Shown: positions 35,125-48,324 of the stretch, in pieces
How the letters are laid out: each line of letters begins with the position of its first letter
Position numbering within the stretch: the stretch's first letter is position 1
Assembly: GCA_951812925.1 (NCBI GenBank)
Contig: OX638368.1
Location: 161,992,492-162,056,491 of the forward strand
DNA from: Calliopum simillimum
Lineage: Eukaryota > Arthropoda > Insecta > Diptera > Lauxaniidae
Reading direction: 5' to 3'
DNA length: 64,000 nt
Made by a program: the position numbers and the translations under genes
Notes under the pieces: generated by a model
Seen by the model: only the letters and a program-made list of their open reading frames with translations
Database searches by the model: none
Told to the model about the DNA's origin: nothing

Positions 35125-38100
35125 TTTTTTGTATTTACGATTATTTTTTAAGCGAATCGCTTCACTTCAATTGAAAAATCTTGCAATTTATTGACCTTGT
35201 TGGTGTTAAAGGCGACACTCGCAAAACCTTGCAAATATTAAATCCAGCTGTGTTTTGTAAAATTTTAAAGTGTTTTTTTTTATTTTTTCAATAACTGCCC
35301 ATTTTTCGGATTCATTTCTTTGGCGTATTTTTTCCCAAGTGTTCAATGTTTGTGTTGTTTTCATCTTTTCTTTGCAGCATTTGACTTTATTTTATTTAAT
35401 GTATTTGTATTGTACATTTTATTTAACCGAATGCAAAGCCAACAATCCGACATTGCATACCTTACGCTTCCAAAGTAGTCCAGCAGCAGGCAGTAGCATC
35501 CTTTAGATGGGCACGAACTGAACTAGCAGCAGCAACAACAATAGCAATAATGGTATAGTCTGTGTGTATATGTTAAAAAAGGAACAATAAATCAATGTAA
35601 CTCACAGATACGCCATCGAATCAAAGGGAACACAACGCGAAAAAAAGTGCGCAAATTACATACGGCGTGGTATTATGGTGCTGTTGCCGCTGTTGTGGTG
35701 ACTTCATGCTGAAAGGCTGCTGCGCCCATCTGGTAGACAGATCCCTAAGTTGGTTGCATTGCAATCAACACCGTTGCGACGTCGGCGGCTCCGCCTGTAT
35801 CAAGTTCTTTGTGAAATTATTTGTTTTTTTGTATTTTTTTTTTTTTTTTAAATTGTTTTTATTTTTTAATTTTTGTTTTGTTTTGTTTTGTTTTTTTTTT
35901 TTTTACAAAAGTAAATTGTTTGCCAATATTTATTTTGTTTGTTTGTTTGTGTTTATTTTTTGCTCAAGTCGAAATTCGCACAAAAACAAAAAGACCGAAT
36001 CTTTGATTCAGTTGTAAAATGAAAATTCGCATGGAATGCGCTTTTGGCCATTTTAACATACGTAAGGAGAACACTTAACAGTGAACATTTTTAAAAAGTA
36101 CCAAAAAAAAAAAACCGGATTATTTTGAAATTTGTATTGTTGTTGATGCTTTTGCTGCCACACAAAGGATTTTGGGTGTTTTTTTTTTTTTTCAAATGCA
36201 ACAAATGAATTAAAAAAGGATATCAACATTTTTTTTTTGCAGAAAAAATTTAAAAGAATGAAAGAACTTCGCAATGCACAAAAAAAGTGCCTAAAGGGTA
36301 TTAAAAATTGCATCAAATGTAGCGGCGTGAATTTCGGTAACTTTTTCAAAATTTAGTAAATTGAAGTACGGAATAAGTGTTAAAATATAATATTGTTTTT
36401 GAATGAAAGAATTTTTCTCCGAGTTATTATTGATGTAAAGTGCAGAAAAAGTTTTCTTCAGCTATATGTTGCTTATCACAGATAGCCAAAATCTTTCTTA
36501 TTAAACCTTACATTGTAATTTTTTCGAGTGTTTGAATACTTTTCGATGTATCTTAAGAAAAGTATCTACACTCTACACAAATTTGACTTAGTCCTCTACG
36601 AGTTGCGAAACTTTCACTTCAATGAAAGATATCTCGAGAAGAAAAGATCTAATTGGAAAGCTTGTGAGATATGGTTGGTTTAATGAGAAAGATAAGAAAT
36701 ATAAATGCCGTCGCTCATTGGATACATTTCTCAAAAGTGGTGGAAATTCGCTTTTTTTTTTTTTTTTCAAGATGAGTTTCTATTTTTTACAACTTATGAA
36801 AGAAAAGTTAATTTTTTTCTATATATGCTATAAGCGGTCTTTATTCTATCAAGTAACACTAAAAATAAATGACTTTGTTTTTAATGTCTGAGGTGACTGT
36901 ACTTTTCTGAAACACTATTTTTACCCTTATTTTCAACTCCATGTTTCAAAAAAATTTTCGAAAAATATATCTTTCGGACTACTAAAACTAAATAGGCACA
37001 ACAATTCTGAATACTATTCAAAAACTGTAGCTGCGTTTATTAGCGGCTTTATGAGTTATAACGATTTTCATCAGGATACCTGTGACTCATGAAGTCATTT
37101 TACGAAAAGGCGTTGCATAAATAAATTTCGAGTGGGTCCCTTTTACAAATCTGATATTGCAATCGGATAGAGAAAGATTGGGAGCTAAAGGATTTGAGAA
37201 TTTTAATCCATACTGGCCCAGTGGTTACAGCCTCTAAAAGTAGAGTAAATCTTAAAGCTATCTAAAAAGTTTAATTTTTTAGAAAAATTCTTCATATTTA
37301 GGTTGAATACTTTGGCAAATGATTAAGGGAAAGTGATTTATTCTTTCACTTAAAGCATAAATGGTCTTGTTTTATAACACTGAATAGCAAAAAAACAAGT
37401 TTTTTAATAGGTTTTATTTTCTATGATTTTTTTTTGAAGACATTGCTTTTAGTGTAGTTTTTAAGATTTGGGTTGAGTTTAAAAAAACTTTGCTTTTCGT
37501 AAAGCTCGGTTTGCTGCACAACTAATTGGTGGCTATCCCTTAGCTTGTGCTCCAAAAACTGCATGCTTCCACTTACAACCCTTTGTGTAAGAGCAACTTT
37601 TATGGCGAAACCTACGGATAAAAATCCTAATTTGACGAAGTTTTAGAAGTTTGTATTTTTAATTTTGTTTTTGTCGATTACAGCGCCATCTAGACAGGAA
37701 AAGAAACAATTTTTCCGACAAAATTTTCGTATTTTTTTACGTAGTATCCGAATTTGCAATAGAAAATGAGGGTTTCCATTTAAAATTTTGAACTTTCCCC
37801 CTCCCCACCTAAGTCGGAGGTGAATGGGGGTCACAACTCATATCATAGAATAGACACCTCTGAAAATTATTGAAAACATGTTTTTTTATTTTTTTATTTA
37901 ATTCTCAGTATCTAAAATATTACACCGTTCTGGGATTTTCCTCACAATATGTATGTAATTTACAGAAAATCGAACTTCAACAAAACATTGATTTTCACCC
38001 TGCAATGCAATCTGAATGAAATTTGGGGTCCCAATAGTTATGAGAATTTTCTATCCATAACCGAAAACAGACATAAAATATCTTAAATGGTAAAAGTGAA

Positions 38101-41100
38101 TTTCACCATGTCCTGGGTGTGTATCATATACCTGAAGAAAGCGTTTGTTGGACTTTGACCAAGCATAACTCGGATTGATTGTCGAGATTTCATTAGGAAT
38201 TTCGGGTTATACACTGTTAATACTTTGAAATTAAACTTGGATGATTAAAGTGATAGGTATGAAATGCATTTCATTTTTGTTTCATCCAAAATGTCCACTA
38301 GAGATGAACTGTAGAACATACTTAACTTCTATAAAATTTTCACTACTTAGGTCATTACTGACTGAAAATACATATACAAAAGAATACTTAAATGATCTGT
38401 GTGATTTCACTCGGAGAAAAATAGTATCGCTTATGCAGTTAATAATTTATTTACGTGAGATTGCCTGACAAACAAAAGTCACAGTACACAAATTATGTAA
38501 ATACTTATGTTTGAATATGCTGCTATGCGTACACTGAAAATAAAGAATTTTATTTCCTTTATTTTTGTACAGAACTTTAAATTTAACAACGTCTAAATAG
38601 TTTTTCTACATTTGGAGAAATTTCAAAACGTTCAAACATTAAGTTTTCCCAAGTCTACAAAATTACTCTTTTCCCGATTAGTTCTTCTCTTTTTTTATAA
38701 AGATTTTCCCTTTATTTCATAAACATTTGAATAACTCATTCTGTTTAAATGGATCTATTTAATAATATATTATATTATATGTATATGCGAAAACACCACT
38801 TTCTCTTATAGAAGTATGTGAATTTTACATTTTTCTTGATATTTGACTCTTTTTTAATCATTATACAGAGACTGAAGTTTATAAAATCTCATTCAGTTCT
38901 GTAAGATTAATGAACACATCTGTGCGTGCACCTATATAGATAGATACCAATAAATTTTTGCCATAATTGTTTAGAATATAAATTACTTACTATAATTGTC
39001 ATGAGTTTCATAAAAAACTAATTGAAATTTTCACTGATAATTTCCTCCAGTCTACTGAGGATGTGCAAAGCCAGAAGCATTTCATTCACACCTTCAATTT
39101 ATACCAATGAGTTTTGTTCACTGACAGGTTAATGTTTTGTTTACACTTAAAAATTGTATTTTTTTCGTTATGTTACGCATTTTCAAAATGAAATTTTAAA
39201 CAGTTTTAAATGCTTTCATTCGTGCTTTAATTTTTAATTTTATAAGGTAGATTTTATGGCAACGAGTAGGTGTGAAAGGTGCTGTCTGTCGGTTTCAGAG
39301 CAATTTACTTAGGTGTGAGATGATGTGCTGTGATGTTTGGGACCACAATTTCTGTGTACTTTTAATTGAAAAGCGTGAGAAAAATTATGTTAAAATAAAT
39401 ATTTTTTTCTATAGTGTAGGCGAAAACTTTTTTCAATAAAAAAATGTATTATTAAAAAAATATTATTTTATTAAAAAAATTAAAATTTTCACGAAGTGTT
39501 ATACGGGGGTGGGAGGGGTCATCAACTAAGTTAAGTAAGATTTGTTAAGTTACTAGGGGGAGGGGAGGGGGCTGTACGTTTTGATACATTGCGTTACGAC
39601 TGGTTGGTGGGTTCAAAATTGGTCAAAAATTGAGTTACGTAATATGTTAACGGCAATATTTGAATTTTTCAAATTTATTGATTTACTTAAACTTTTCCAA
39701 AATTGGACTTATTCCACTTAAAAATGAAAAACAAAACGATTCAATTGTCTTTAAACTCTGTAGACAAACTTGGGGCAAACATCATATGTGACCTGGTCTA
39801 TGAAAGGGGGCTAACGTGGGAAAACAAGTTTTCAAGAAAACAGCTGATAAAAGTAAACAACTCGTTTCCTCAGTCTCTAGTTTTTTTTTCTGCTCGGAAT
39901 CTTATCGTAGTCAATCGCGTCAAGTTGCTAATTTCGGATTTCTAAAAGAATAACAATAACACTGATGAAGTGAGTTTAAAACAGTGATTTCCAAGGCCTA
40001 TGCCCACGGGCACTTGAGCTTTTGTTCTCAAAAGCTCTCAGTATAAGTATTCACTCACAGATAAGAGTTCAACTGTGTTAGCAGTTGTGTAGATCTCCGC
40101 AACGTGCTTGCAGCTTATGCAAAGTATAAAAGCTTTCAATGAGCTTTATTACATTGACGACATGCTCTAGTATTGAGTTTGGTTATAACTGGTTTAAAAA
40201 GTATGATCATTGTTATCGCGCCGGCCGTCTTTTTCGTTATTATGTTTATGTAATCGTTTTTGTTGGTCTTTTGAAGAAAAATGAGTGTTGATGAAGAGTT
40301 TTGTGCCAATGACATGAAATAATTTTTTTTTTTTTTTAAATCGATACTTAATTTATACACTCGTATAAAGTCATAAGCACTAATCTGGAATTAAGATTTA
40401 ATCTCGCTCTTTATCTCCCTATTCCAGGTTTTCAAAAAATCAGTTTTTTCGTATTTGTAATTTTCTTTCTCTTGATTTTAGTACAATTTTAACAAACTTC
40501 GACTTTCTGGTTTTCTCCATATGAACGCGAGTGTCAAAATCTATCCGAGTCAACCAAAAAGTGGAAAATAATATTTTGACACCCTTTTCACGGAATTGCA
40601 GCCCATTTCAGTTTTTTTGTCGATCGCAATTCTCGATTGATTTTATTGATTTTACGTCATCATGTCATACTCAAAAAAAAAAAACGTACAGTTTTACTTT
40701 TTAATCTTTTGCTGAGAACATCATTTTTTTCTTTTGTTCAGCCTTTTCCAGTGCGCAAAAATTATAGTCGTTGGAAAATTTTACTAAACACGCTATGAAT
40801 CATCGTCGAAACACTTCACATTCATCTGTTGTTTGGGATGACTTATTAACCCCAAACTCTCGGTTACAACGTATACTCTACCTATTGAAACAAGTTTAAA
40901 TAACAAACATCAACACAATCGGAAGTTAAATAAATATGAAAACTTGTCGTTACGACAGAGATAAGCCAGTAATAAATAATTACAAAAACAACAATTTAAC
41001 GGTTACAATTAAAACAACAAAATCATCAGTAGGTAGCCCTTTGAAGACCGACCACAAATAAAAACAAACGTAAGTCATTCATTCGCGAATGAACAAAAAA

Positions 41101-43800
41101 CAGAAAATGCACCTTTGCCAACTCATGGAGTCGACACACCATTGCGATGATAAAACAAGCTATTGAAGCCACATTGTTGTTGGTGTTGCTTCTCCAGCCA
41201 TGCTATCGAAAAGGTTTGTCTGGCTCGTGTCTGCTATGGTTGCTATTGAATACCTGTTTGTCTGTCTTTACGCCATCTACCTGTTTACATTCATAACGAT
41301 GTTTATGATGGTGAATGGAAGGAAGTTGGCCATAATCACGATACCTGTTCGCGTGCGCATGTTTGTTTACTTGTTGTTGGTGTTGACTTTGTTATGGTTA
41401 TCAAGGTGGTGGTATTTGGTTTTGTTTTGATTGTTGTTGTACTGGTGGTGTTAAGGTGTGTTTAATCCATTTAGTAGGAGGTTCCTTGTGGCGTCAATAT
41501 AACAAGTTATTATTGGTTCGACATGTTGCTACTTGTTTTCGTTTTTTTTTTTTTTGTGTGATAAAAGCGAATAGGTTTTTCGAGAAAAATGATAGGAGAC
41601 AAGTTGAGGCAACTAAACTACAGGTACAAACTGGCATTGTTTTGGAATCACATATGAATCGTGTACTGTTAAGACCTCACATGTTATAATGCATGATCAA
41701 AATTTCTATTTTATTATTCATATTATCTTTATCATAAAAAACAAAAAAACAAAAGAATAGTCCACGATACAATATAAAACTGGAATCCAGCTTCATCGTA
41801 GTCACCTCTGAAAGACTTGCAGATTAAATTACTTATGGAGACTTTCATGAAAAGCAAGAAATAGACGACTGGTTAACTTTATAAGTTTCAGCTAAATAAA
41901 GTTTGCAAACATTTTCAATAATTTTATTTATAATAGTCTTTAGTTTTTGTTATCTTTTATATACGAGTATAAGTAGGTACTTTATGATTAAGCAAGAAAT
42001 AATTAAATTTTACAACTTTAAAATAGTGCACAGGTGTATTCGAAAGACAGTTAAATCTTTACAAATAATTATCATTTAATGAAGTTTTTTCTTAATTTAT
42101 TTACATATATCTCTACATATAAAATGGGATGTTTTGATCGCCGATTTGGAAAGATTTTTTAAAAACCTTAGTTTTTTTGAAAAAAAAAAACGCAATTACG
42201 TTTTTTTTTTTTGCGAAAGACAGGAAAACCCTCCTTCCCCACAAATACTTAAAGCTTTCGTCCATATAGATAATTGAGATGATATAAACTACATTACACG
42301 ATCGTTGAAAAAATAGCTCACTTTTGATGAGAAATTCTTCAAAAGAAATGCTGGGAGAGACAACATTTTTGAAATGTATTGTTATATTTGAAATTCAGAT
42401 ATTTTCTGTTGAAATCAAAAATTGAATAAAATTAATTTTTTTTTTTTTTTTGCATCATAAAATTCCTCTTTCTCACAGCCAATGACAAAAAGAAGAGAAA
42501 CAAAAAACTTTATAATGAGGCGTTTCTAAAACGCTTTTGCTTGTCACTTCTTGCCAAAAAATTAAAGAAAAAAAGAAAATTTTTATTTCAATTGGCCAAT
42601 TACTTTGGCGCTACATTAAAAAAAAAAACCCACACAAGCTTATAAACACCACAACAACTAACACGTATGTATGCGTTCATTTTTTATTTTAATTCAAAAT
42701 TTTGCGAAAATTAAATGTTTTCCCAAGAAAAGATTTAGAATAAATTTTTTCCCATAAATCAAAATTTTAAAAACTAAGACACCAATAAAAAGATACTTGC
42801 AAATTAAATAAAAAAGTTCACAAAAAATAGAGCTTTGATCCGTAGTATTTTTTATTTTACATAAAAAGCAACCTACCAGCATCAGCCAGTCACCGCACAA
42901 TCTGTGCTGTAATTCGAGCCCCTCGCGTCGGCGGCAATTCCCCTTATTTAATTTTCAAAGGAAAGGTGAGCTCATAATTGATTCTGCTACATATCCTTTT
43001 TTTTTTCTTCTACATCTTCCTCTTTTGAAGTGTACATTAGAACCTGAGCTGAGCTCAAAACTCTATCCAACGGGTATACACGTAAGTGGCTACCTACGTT
43101 CAAAATTCATTTGTTTATTCATTCGCTAACCTACATACATAAATAATTGAAAAGGCGACACTTTTTTTAGTGTAAACAATTTGTATCGTGTTGTATCAGA
43201 GCTTGTCTCAAGGTTTAAAGACCCGCTTAGTGGGCACTTCGAGGTAATGGCGAACGGTTACGTTTTTATGCGATTTGTTTACAAATAAAGTGTTGAATAT
43301 CTTTTTGTGTGTGCAGTGACGGCTTCGACAATGGCATTGTTGCTGGTACTAGGGATCCAGCACAACCGGTGCTAGCATCATCATCATTTGGCTGGTTGAT
43401 GACGGTGTGGTTGGGTGTTTATTTTCAAGCTGAGGTAATGAAACTTTTGTTTAAATATTTTAAGGGTTTTTTTTGCTGTCGACAATGGCACACACATACA
43501 GCAGTGATGACAACTTGGCTCGATTCAAGCGAAATGATCAGCGCAGCATTTAAAAATTTGTAATATGAAACTAAGTGATGGAGTTGAAGGAGTGCTTAAA
43601 GTATCATAAGTGTGGTCCACTTTGAAGACCACACAAGTTGCTTTTGCTTGTAAAAAGAGGGAGAGAATTTTGAAAATCTTAAAATTTATGTTGGCGTCAT
43701 TTCCCAATATATCTCAGGAGAATATCAACGAATTTGATAGAAAGTTAGTTTGCCTTTATCAGATTAGACAATAAACTATTGACCTTAATAATAAAAAAAA
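35125..43800. other. Intronic sequence, mostly featureless
   Basis: There are poly(T) and TTTG runs (about 35835-35955), a G-rich patch at 39505-39571 and AT-rich spacer. A less AT-rich segment at about 35650-35810 and another at about 42870-42950 could be regulatory or alternative-exon sequence of the minus-strand gene, but no supported splice pattern was found. No RNA gene was recognised. Confidence 0.4.
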
Positions 43801-44394
43801 AAAACAAAAACTTAATAATAATACGCACAATTAAGTTTCGTTTTTAGTTCTTTTTAGACGAGCTTTTCGTATTTTATTTGTCTTACTAGAACTATTCTTC
43901 TTGTAAAGGAAAAGAATCTCTCGTGTCGATCTAAAACAACTGCATACAAATATTATAAAATTATTGTAGAAAACCCCCGGCCTGATAACAAATGTTCCAA
44001 CCATTTCCTACCTTTAAGTAAAATTTTATGAACAAATCTCAGAACAAGCGCTTGATCAAGAAATCATAAGAAGTTTTGCAGCCTTTCTTACTATAATTTA
44101 GATCTAATGTATTTGTGACTGAAGTACTATTTTGTACATTATAATTAATTTGAAATCTTCCAACAATTTTTATACATTTAATGCTAAAATCTGAACCTCT
44201 ATCGCCAACTATTACAATTAGTTGATCATTTTGACTTCCTCAAAGCTTCGCGTAAGCTTTGGGCAGTTTCAAAATAGTTTCACAATAAATGTTTTAACAA
44301 TTTTTCATTTCGGTTTTGTTTTAAAGCAAATTTTCATACACTAAGTTAGGGCAATTTTGTTGGTTTATTCTTGGTTATGCATAAGTCAGCCAAC

Positions 44395-44560
44395 TTTTTT
44401 TGAGTGAAAATAAGGAGATTCTTCCGAGTTTGAAATTAAAACCAAAAAAAAAGGTAAAAATACACCAGCTTTTTTTGAGTGCAAGTCAGGAGATTTTTAC
44501 CCAAAAATTAGGAGTTTGATATTAAAATCAATAAAAGTAAAAATGCACTTAAATTTCCAG
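44395..44560 (+). repeat. Short local duplication
   Basis: A segment with TTTTTTTGAGTG, AGGAGATT and AAATTAAAACCA, then AAAAGGTAAAAATACAC, is followed about 80 bp later by a diverged second copy. This is a small local tandem duplication in the intron. Confidence 0.45.
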
Positions 44561-45903
44561 TTAAAGATTTTTAATCTATTGAAAACATTTTGTATTATGT
44601 ACATATCTGAACACACGGTGTAAAGAAAGAATAACTTAAATAAATCATCGACAATCGACAATGCTCCAGGATTTTTTGAACCAACATTAATCCTTTAAAG
44701 TCGTACTTATTTTGACTAGATATTTTCTTCAAAATCTAAGGCTGAATTTTCAGAAATTTGAAAATCAGGAGATAATTCTGGAATAGGTTCAATCAGGAGA
44801 CCAGATTAAAAACCCGGAGTGTCCTGAAAAAATAAGTAGGGCTGGCTGGTTAAGTTATGCCCAAACCGATTTGTATAAATAATTTTAGTTGTTTATCAGA
44901 TAAAAAAGCAAATAACTGTAGGCATGATATTAAGCCTATAGCTCATTCCCAGTTGATATCTGTGGCAATAAGGAAAAACTGCTTAAGTCGATATTAGATA
45001 ACAAAGCAAAACATCATAAATTCTATACGTAAATCAAAGCTTAAAATTTATGCCGATTTAGTTTACATAAATCTAGTTGGTTTACCATAGAGCTTTTCAA
45101 TTTGTACAAGAAATTTAAGTTAGTTTCAAATAAACAGGTTAGAAAACCAAGCAAATTGTAAGCATGCAATGCTATTTTAGTCATTAAAATCCTGAATTTT
45201 AAAAATTTCCGAGGGAAACCAAGAGAAAAAAGTTTTTATTTACACATCTATAATAAGATCTATAAAAAGTCACAATATTATTGTCATTTGGTAAAGAGTA
45301 AATCCACTGTCAGGAAAAAAAGAAAAAAAAAAACACAACAAAACAAACTATAGAGGAAACGCTGATTATTGAGCTTTAGTTTCTTATTTTGGTTTGATTA
45401 ACCAAGGTAGTGGGAACAAGACATAACAAGTCATGCGAAAATCTAAGTGAACAAAGCGTGAAGTGTTTGTTGAACATTTGAACTGTCAGAAAACAAACCA
45501 AGTGAACTAAGTTTCCAGTAAAAAGCACAGATTTTTGCTTAATATCGATTTTTATGTTTATTAGAAAATTTTTGCGCTATAGTTACTATTGTAAAAATTT
45601 TCAAACTAGATACAATTGATTTGCCAAAGGACCTGAAACATCTTACTCGAGTATGAATTAATTTTAAGGGATAATGTGTTAACATGAAAAGCGCAATCAT
45701 CTCTACCATTTTACAATGAAAAATTATCAGATCGAGATATTTTTTTGTTAATAAAAACTATATTTTTCTTAAGTAAACTATATTTTTCTGTGATTTAAAA
45801 AAGTTGTTGAAATATAAATTTAAGGCATAATGAAAGACTAGCGATTGAAAATATTAGAAAAGGGGTATTAAAAAAAAAGAAAAATAATTTTTACAAAACT
45901 TAC

Positions 45904-45997
45904 ATTGCATCGAAAACGCTGGTGACGCTGGCATACTTTGGTTAATAATGTTATCCTCTTGTCCAAAACGTGACGTCGGCACCAGACAAGACAACAT
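45904..45997 (-). CDS. zfh1: First coding exon (start codon) of the zinc-finger gene, candidate zfh1
   Basis: On the minus strand an ATG at 45997-45995 opens a 94-nt coding segment, 31 codons plus one base, beginning MLSCLVPTSRFGQ and ending SMPASPAFSMQ. It stops at a consensus donor, CAAT before GTAAGT. An in-frame TAA lies about 30 bases upstream and no other in-frame ATG intervenes, so this start is well defined. The single leftover base pairs with the two-base start of exon 2 to make TTT (Phe). That phase match across a 33-kb gap, together with the ATG, stop and donor, supports the exon although it is too short to stand out as an ORF. The start context is not a strong Kozak match. Confidence 0.7.
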
Positions 45998-47520
45998 TGG
46001 AATGAATATTTTCTTTCGTTTGCTTAATTAACACGTAACTTTTGCTATGATTTTTTTATTTATCACAAAATAAACTTTATTTTAACCATTAAATGGAACA
46101 AGAAATACAAAGTTTATAGCAACATTTGGATGGTAGGGGGGGTTTGTTTTTTGTTGGAGTCTTAGAAAGTATTACACGTTTCGATTCAAATTCATTACTG
46201 GTTGTGTTGGGGTTAAGCGAGCAAAGTTGTGAATACCCCTAGTACATACATGGAAACGGATACAGGTTTTAATCCTTGCTTTATGTATTTGCGTGGCAGC
46301 GACAGCAATGGGCGCTGTTTACCGTTGGTTTCAATTGGAGCTGTGCTTCAAATGTGTACTTGCATTGTTGCGCGTGCTAGTGTTGGTTAGTGTTTGTGAA
46401 TTCTTGTTTTTGAAACATTAAAATTTTTATTTAATTTAATCTTTTGATTCGAGTTCACTTTTAAGTTTTTTTTTTAAGAATTTTGCTTTAACGCTGATAA
46501 ACACTTTTTGTAAAATGCGTATTTTTTGCTTTTTCTTTACAAAATCAACCGGTTGAATTTTTGTGTCAAGTGCTTTCTGCTTTGTAGTTGTTGTTGTTGC
46601 TGTAGGATTTTCCTACAATGGCGTACGCTATACGCTACACTTCACTAGAGCATGCCGATTAACGCGGTTTTTTTGATTTCACTTTGCAAAATCATAAAAT
46701 GGCCTTGAGTCAATTTTTTGCCCCAAAATTTGAATTTTGTGTTTTTTGGATTTCGAGTGATTTTTTGTTTGTTTACTATACCGTTACAACAAGCAAATTT
46801 CTTTTTGTATTTGAATTGAAAAAATTCCCTTTATATTCGAGCACAGCGTGTGTGTTAACGCCGCGACGTTCTGGTCGCTACTACTACTTCTTCCGCCGTT
46901 ACTTTTGTGTCGCTGTCTCATCATCGTTGTTTGCTCTGCTGGCGCGTCGTCGTTGGCGTCGCTGTCCACCGACCATGCGTGTGTGTGTGCAATTGGCATA
47001 TCAAAACATACAGACGCAAAGCGACGAGCACACGCTGCAAAATCCAAGCAGACTCAACAACAACATAAAAAAATGTCCGCCGTGTTTTTCAAAAATTATC
47101 TTCCATATGAAACTGCTGCTGAGACTGAGACGTAACACCGACAACAACTACAATGTATCAAAGTAACGGTGCGTTCATTAAACCATTCCATATCGCACCG
47201 TTGTTCTTATTGCTGTCGCTGCTTCACATTCTCGTTGGTGGTGGTTGTGCTGCGCTCTCCGAAATTTCCGTGTTTTCTGTTGCTTTTTTTTGCTCTTGTT
47301 GTGCAGAGGGAGTCTGCAAAGCTGCTGCTCCGAAAGTTCTCTCGAAATTTGATTTTTCCCGAATTTCGGTTGCTCCCCCATATTACCACCCAACACATGC
47401 ACGTTTTTGCTTTTGTAAACAAATCCTCTCTCTCTCTCCGTTACATTATGTTAATTTCAGCAGCCACGAATTCTCTCCACCAATATTACTGTTTTTTTCG
47501 CCAACGCAAACACCTTGAGG
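45998..47520 (-). promoter_or_regulatory. Probable 5' leader and promoter region of the zinc-finger gene
   Basis: The sequence upstream of the start codon changes from very AT-rich to mixed composition, especially 46840-47500, with CG dinucleotides and CA/CAG-rich stretches on the minus strand, as in fly 5' leaders. A CT-repeat at about 47425-47439 (GAGAGAG on the minus strand) is a plausible GAGA-factor site. Overlapping frames occur on both strands but none has a recognisable domain, so they are not called genes. The transcription start cannot be placed. Confidence 0.45.
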
Positions 47521-48300
47521 TCGATTTGAACCGATCCAGATAATTATGAAAAAGATGTAGATAATTTTGAAAAAGATGTAGATATTTTTTTGAAACAAAT
47601 TTATTTTATTAATGTTCTATGGGAAAAGGGCTCTTGCCACCCAGACCCAATTCTAACGAGGGCTAGAGATTGAGGTTAAGGTACATAAAAATATTTTTGT
47701 TTCCACGCTTTCGGTGAAATAAACTTTGAACTTCGATTGATACAAACATATCTGTGGACTTTTGACAAAATAAACTGACTCGAACTAAGACCATTCTCCA
47801 GGATTTTAGTCATACTTATATATGAAAATTAAATACGGTTCTTTGGTATAATCACCATATCTCTATGATTTCCAGTTCCAGAGATATAAGGGTGTTTTGC
47901 AGTTTTCTCTCCCACTATAAACAGTCGTTTTTTGACACATGAGTAAAACTGTTATATATGACCTATTTGACAACAAAAATCATTATGAGCTGAAAGTGCT
48001 GACTTTCTTTCATCTACGTCCAGAAGCAATTTTGTACTTTTAAATAAAATTTTAATAATTTTTTGAGAAATAAATAATCTCAGTCGCACGCACCCGTTAC
48101 CTTTTAACATCAAGTTTTAAAAACTGTGAAAATAGTATAATTATTTAAAAAAAAAAATAAATAAATAAAGGAGAGTATCAATGTAAATGAATTTAATAAT
48201 TTCGTGATTATTTTTTCTTTTGTAAACGATGTCGCACCCATACCTTATTGGTTTCTTATTTGGTTTCTTACTTATCTATCTTACTTATCTTATCTGTGAG
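47521..48300. other. Intergenic, no features seen
   Basis: AT-rich sequence upstream of the putative promoter. No gene, RNA or complete repeat was recognised. Confidence 0.4.
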
Positions 48301-48324
48301 AAGGAGCAGTGCATAGGACTATAT

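Larger units (their letters stand above)
12851..45903 (-). other. First coding intron, about 33 kb, repeat-filled
   Basis: The intron lies between the GTAAGT donor (45903-45898 on the minus strand) and the GATTACAG acceptor at 12851. Phases on the two sides match. Large introns with enhancers are known for developmental transcription factors such as zfh1, so regulatory elements are expected, but none can be defined from sequence alone. The intron contains the palindromes and repeats listed separately. Gaps between them (12851-16867, 18254-21016, 24032-26541, 30121-31055, 35125-45903) are AT-rich with only chance reading frames. Confidence 0.7.

Noticed and set aside
35650..35707. Possible alternative first exon on the minus strand: ATG at 35707, Gln/His-rich, then GTATGT
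   Set aside because: Its donor leaves two bases, which does not fit the one-base requirement of exon 2, and nothing else supports it.
41200..41430. 76-residue hydrophobic frame on the plus strand
   Set aside because: TTG/CTG-rich sequence gives a Leu/Val-rich chance frame; no homology pattern, splice context or neighbouring coding sequence.
46684..47543. Several overlapping frames of 70-160 residues on both strands
   Set aside because: They overlap in many frames, have no domain features and lie in the probable 5' leader/promoter, where lower AT content lengthens chance frames.
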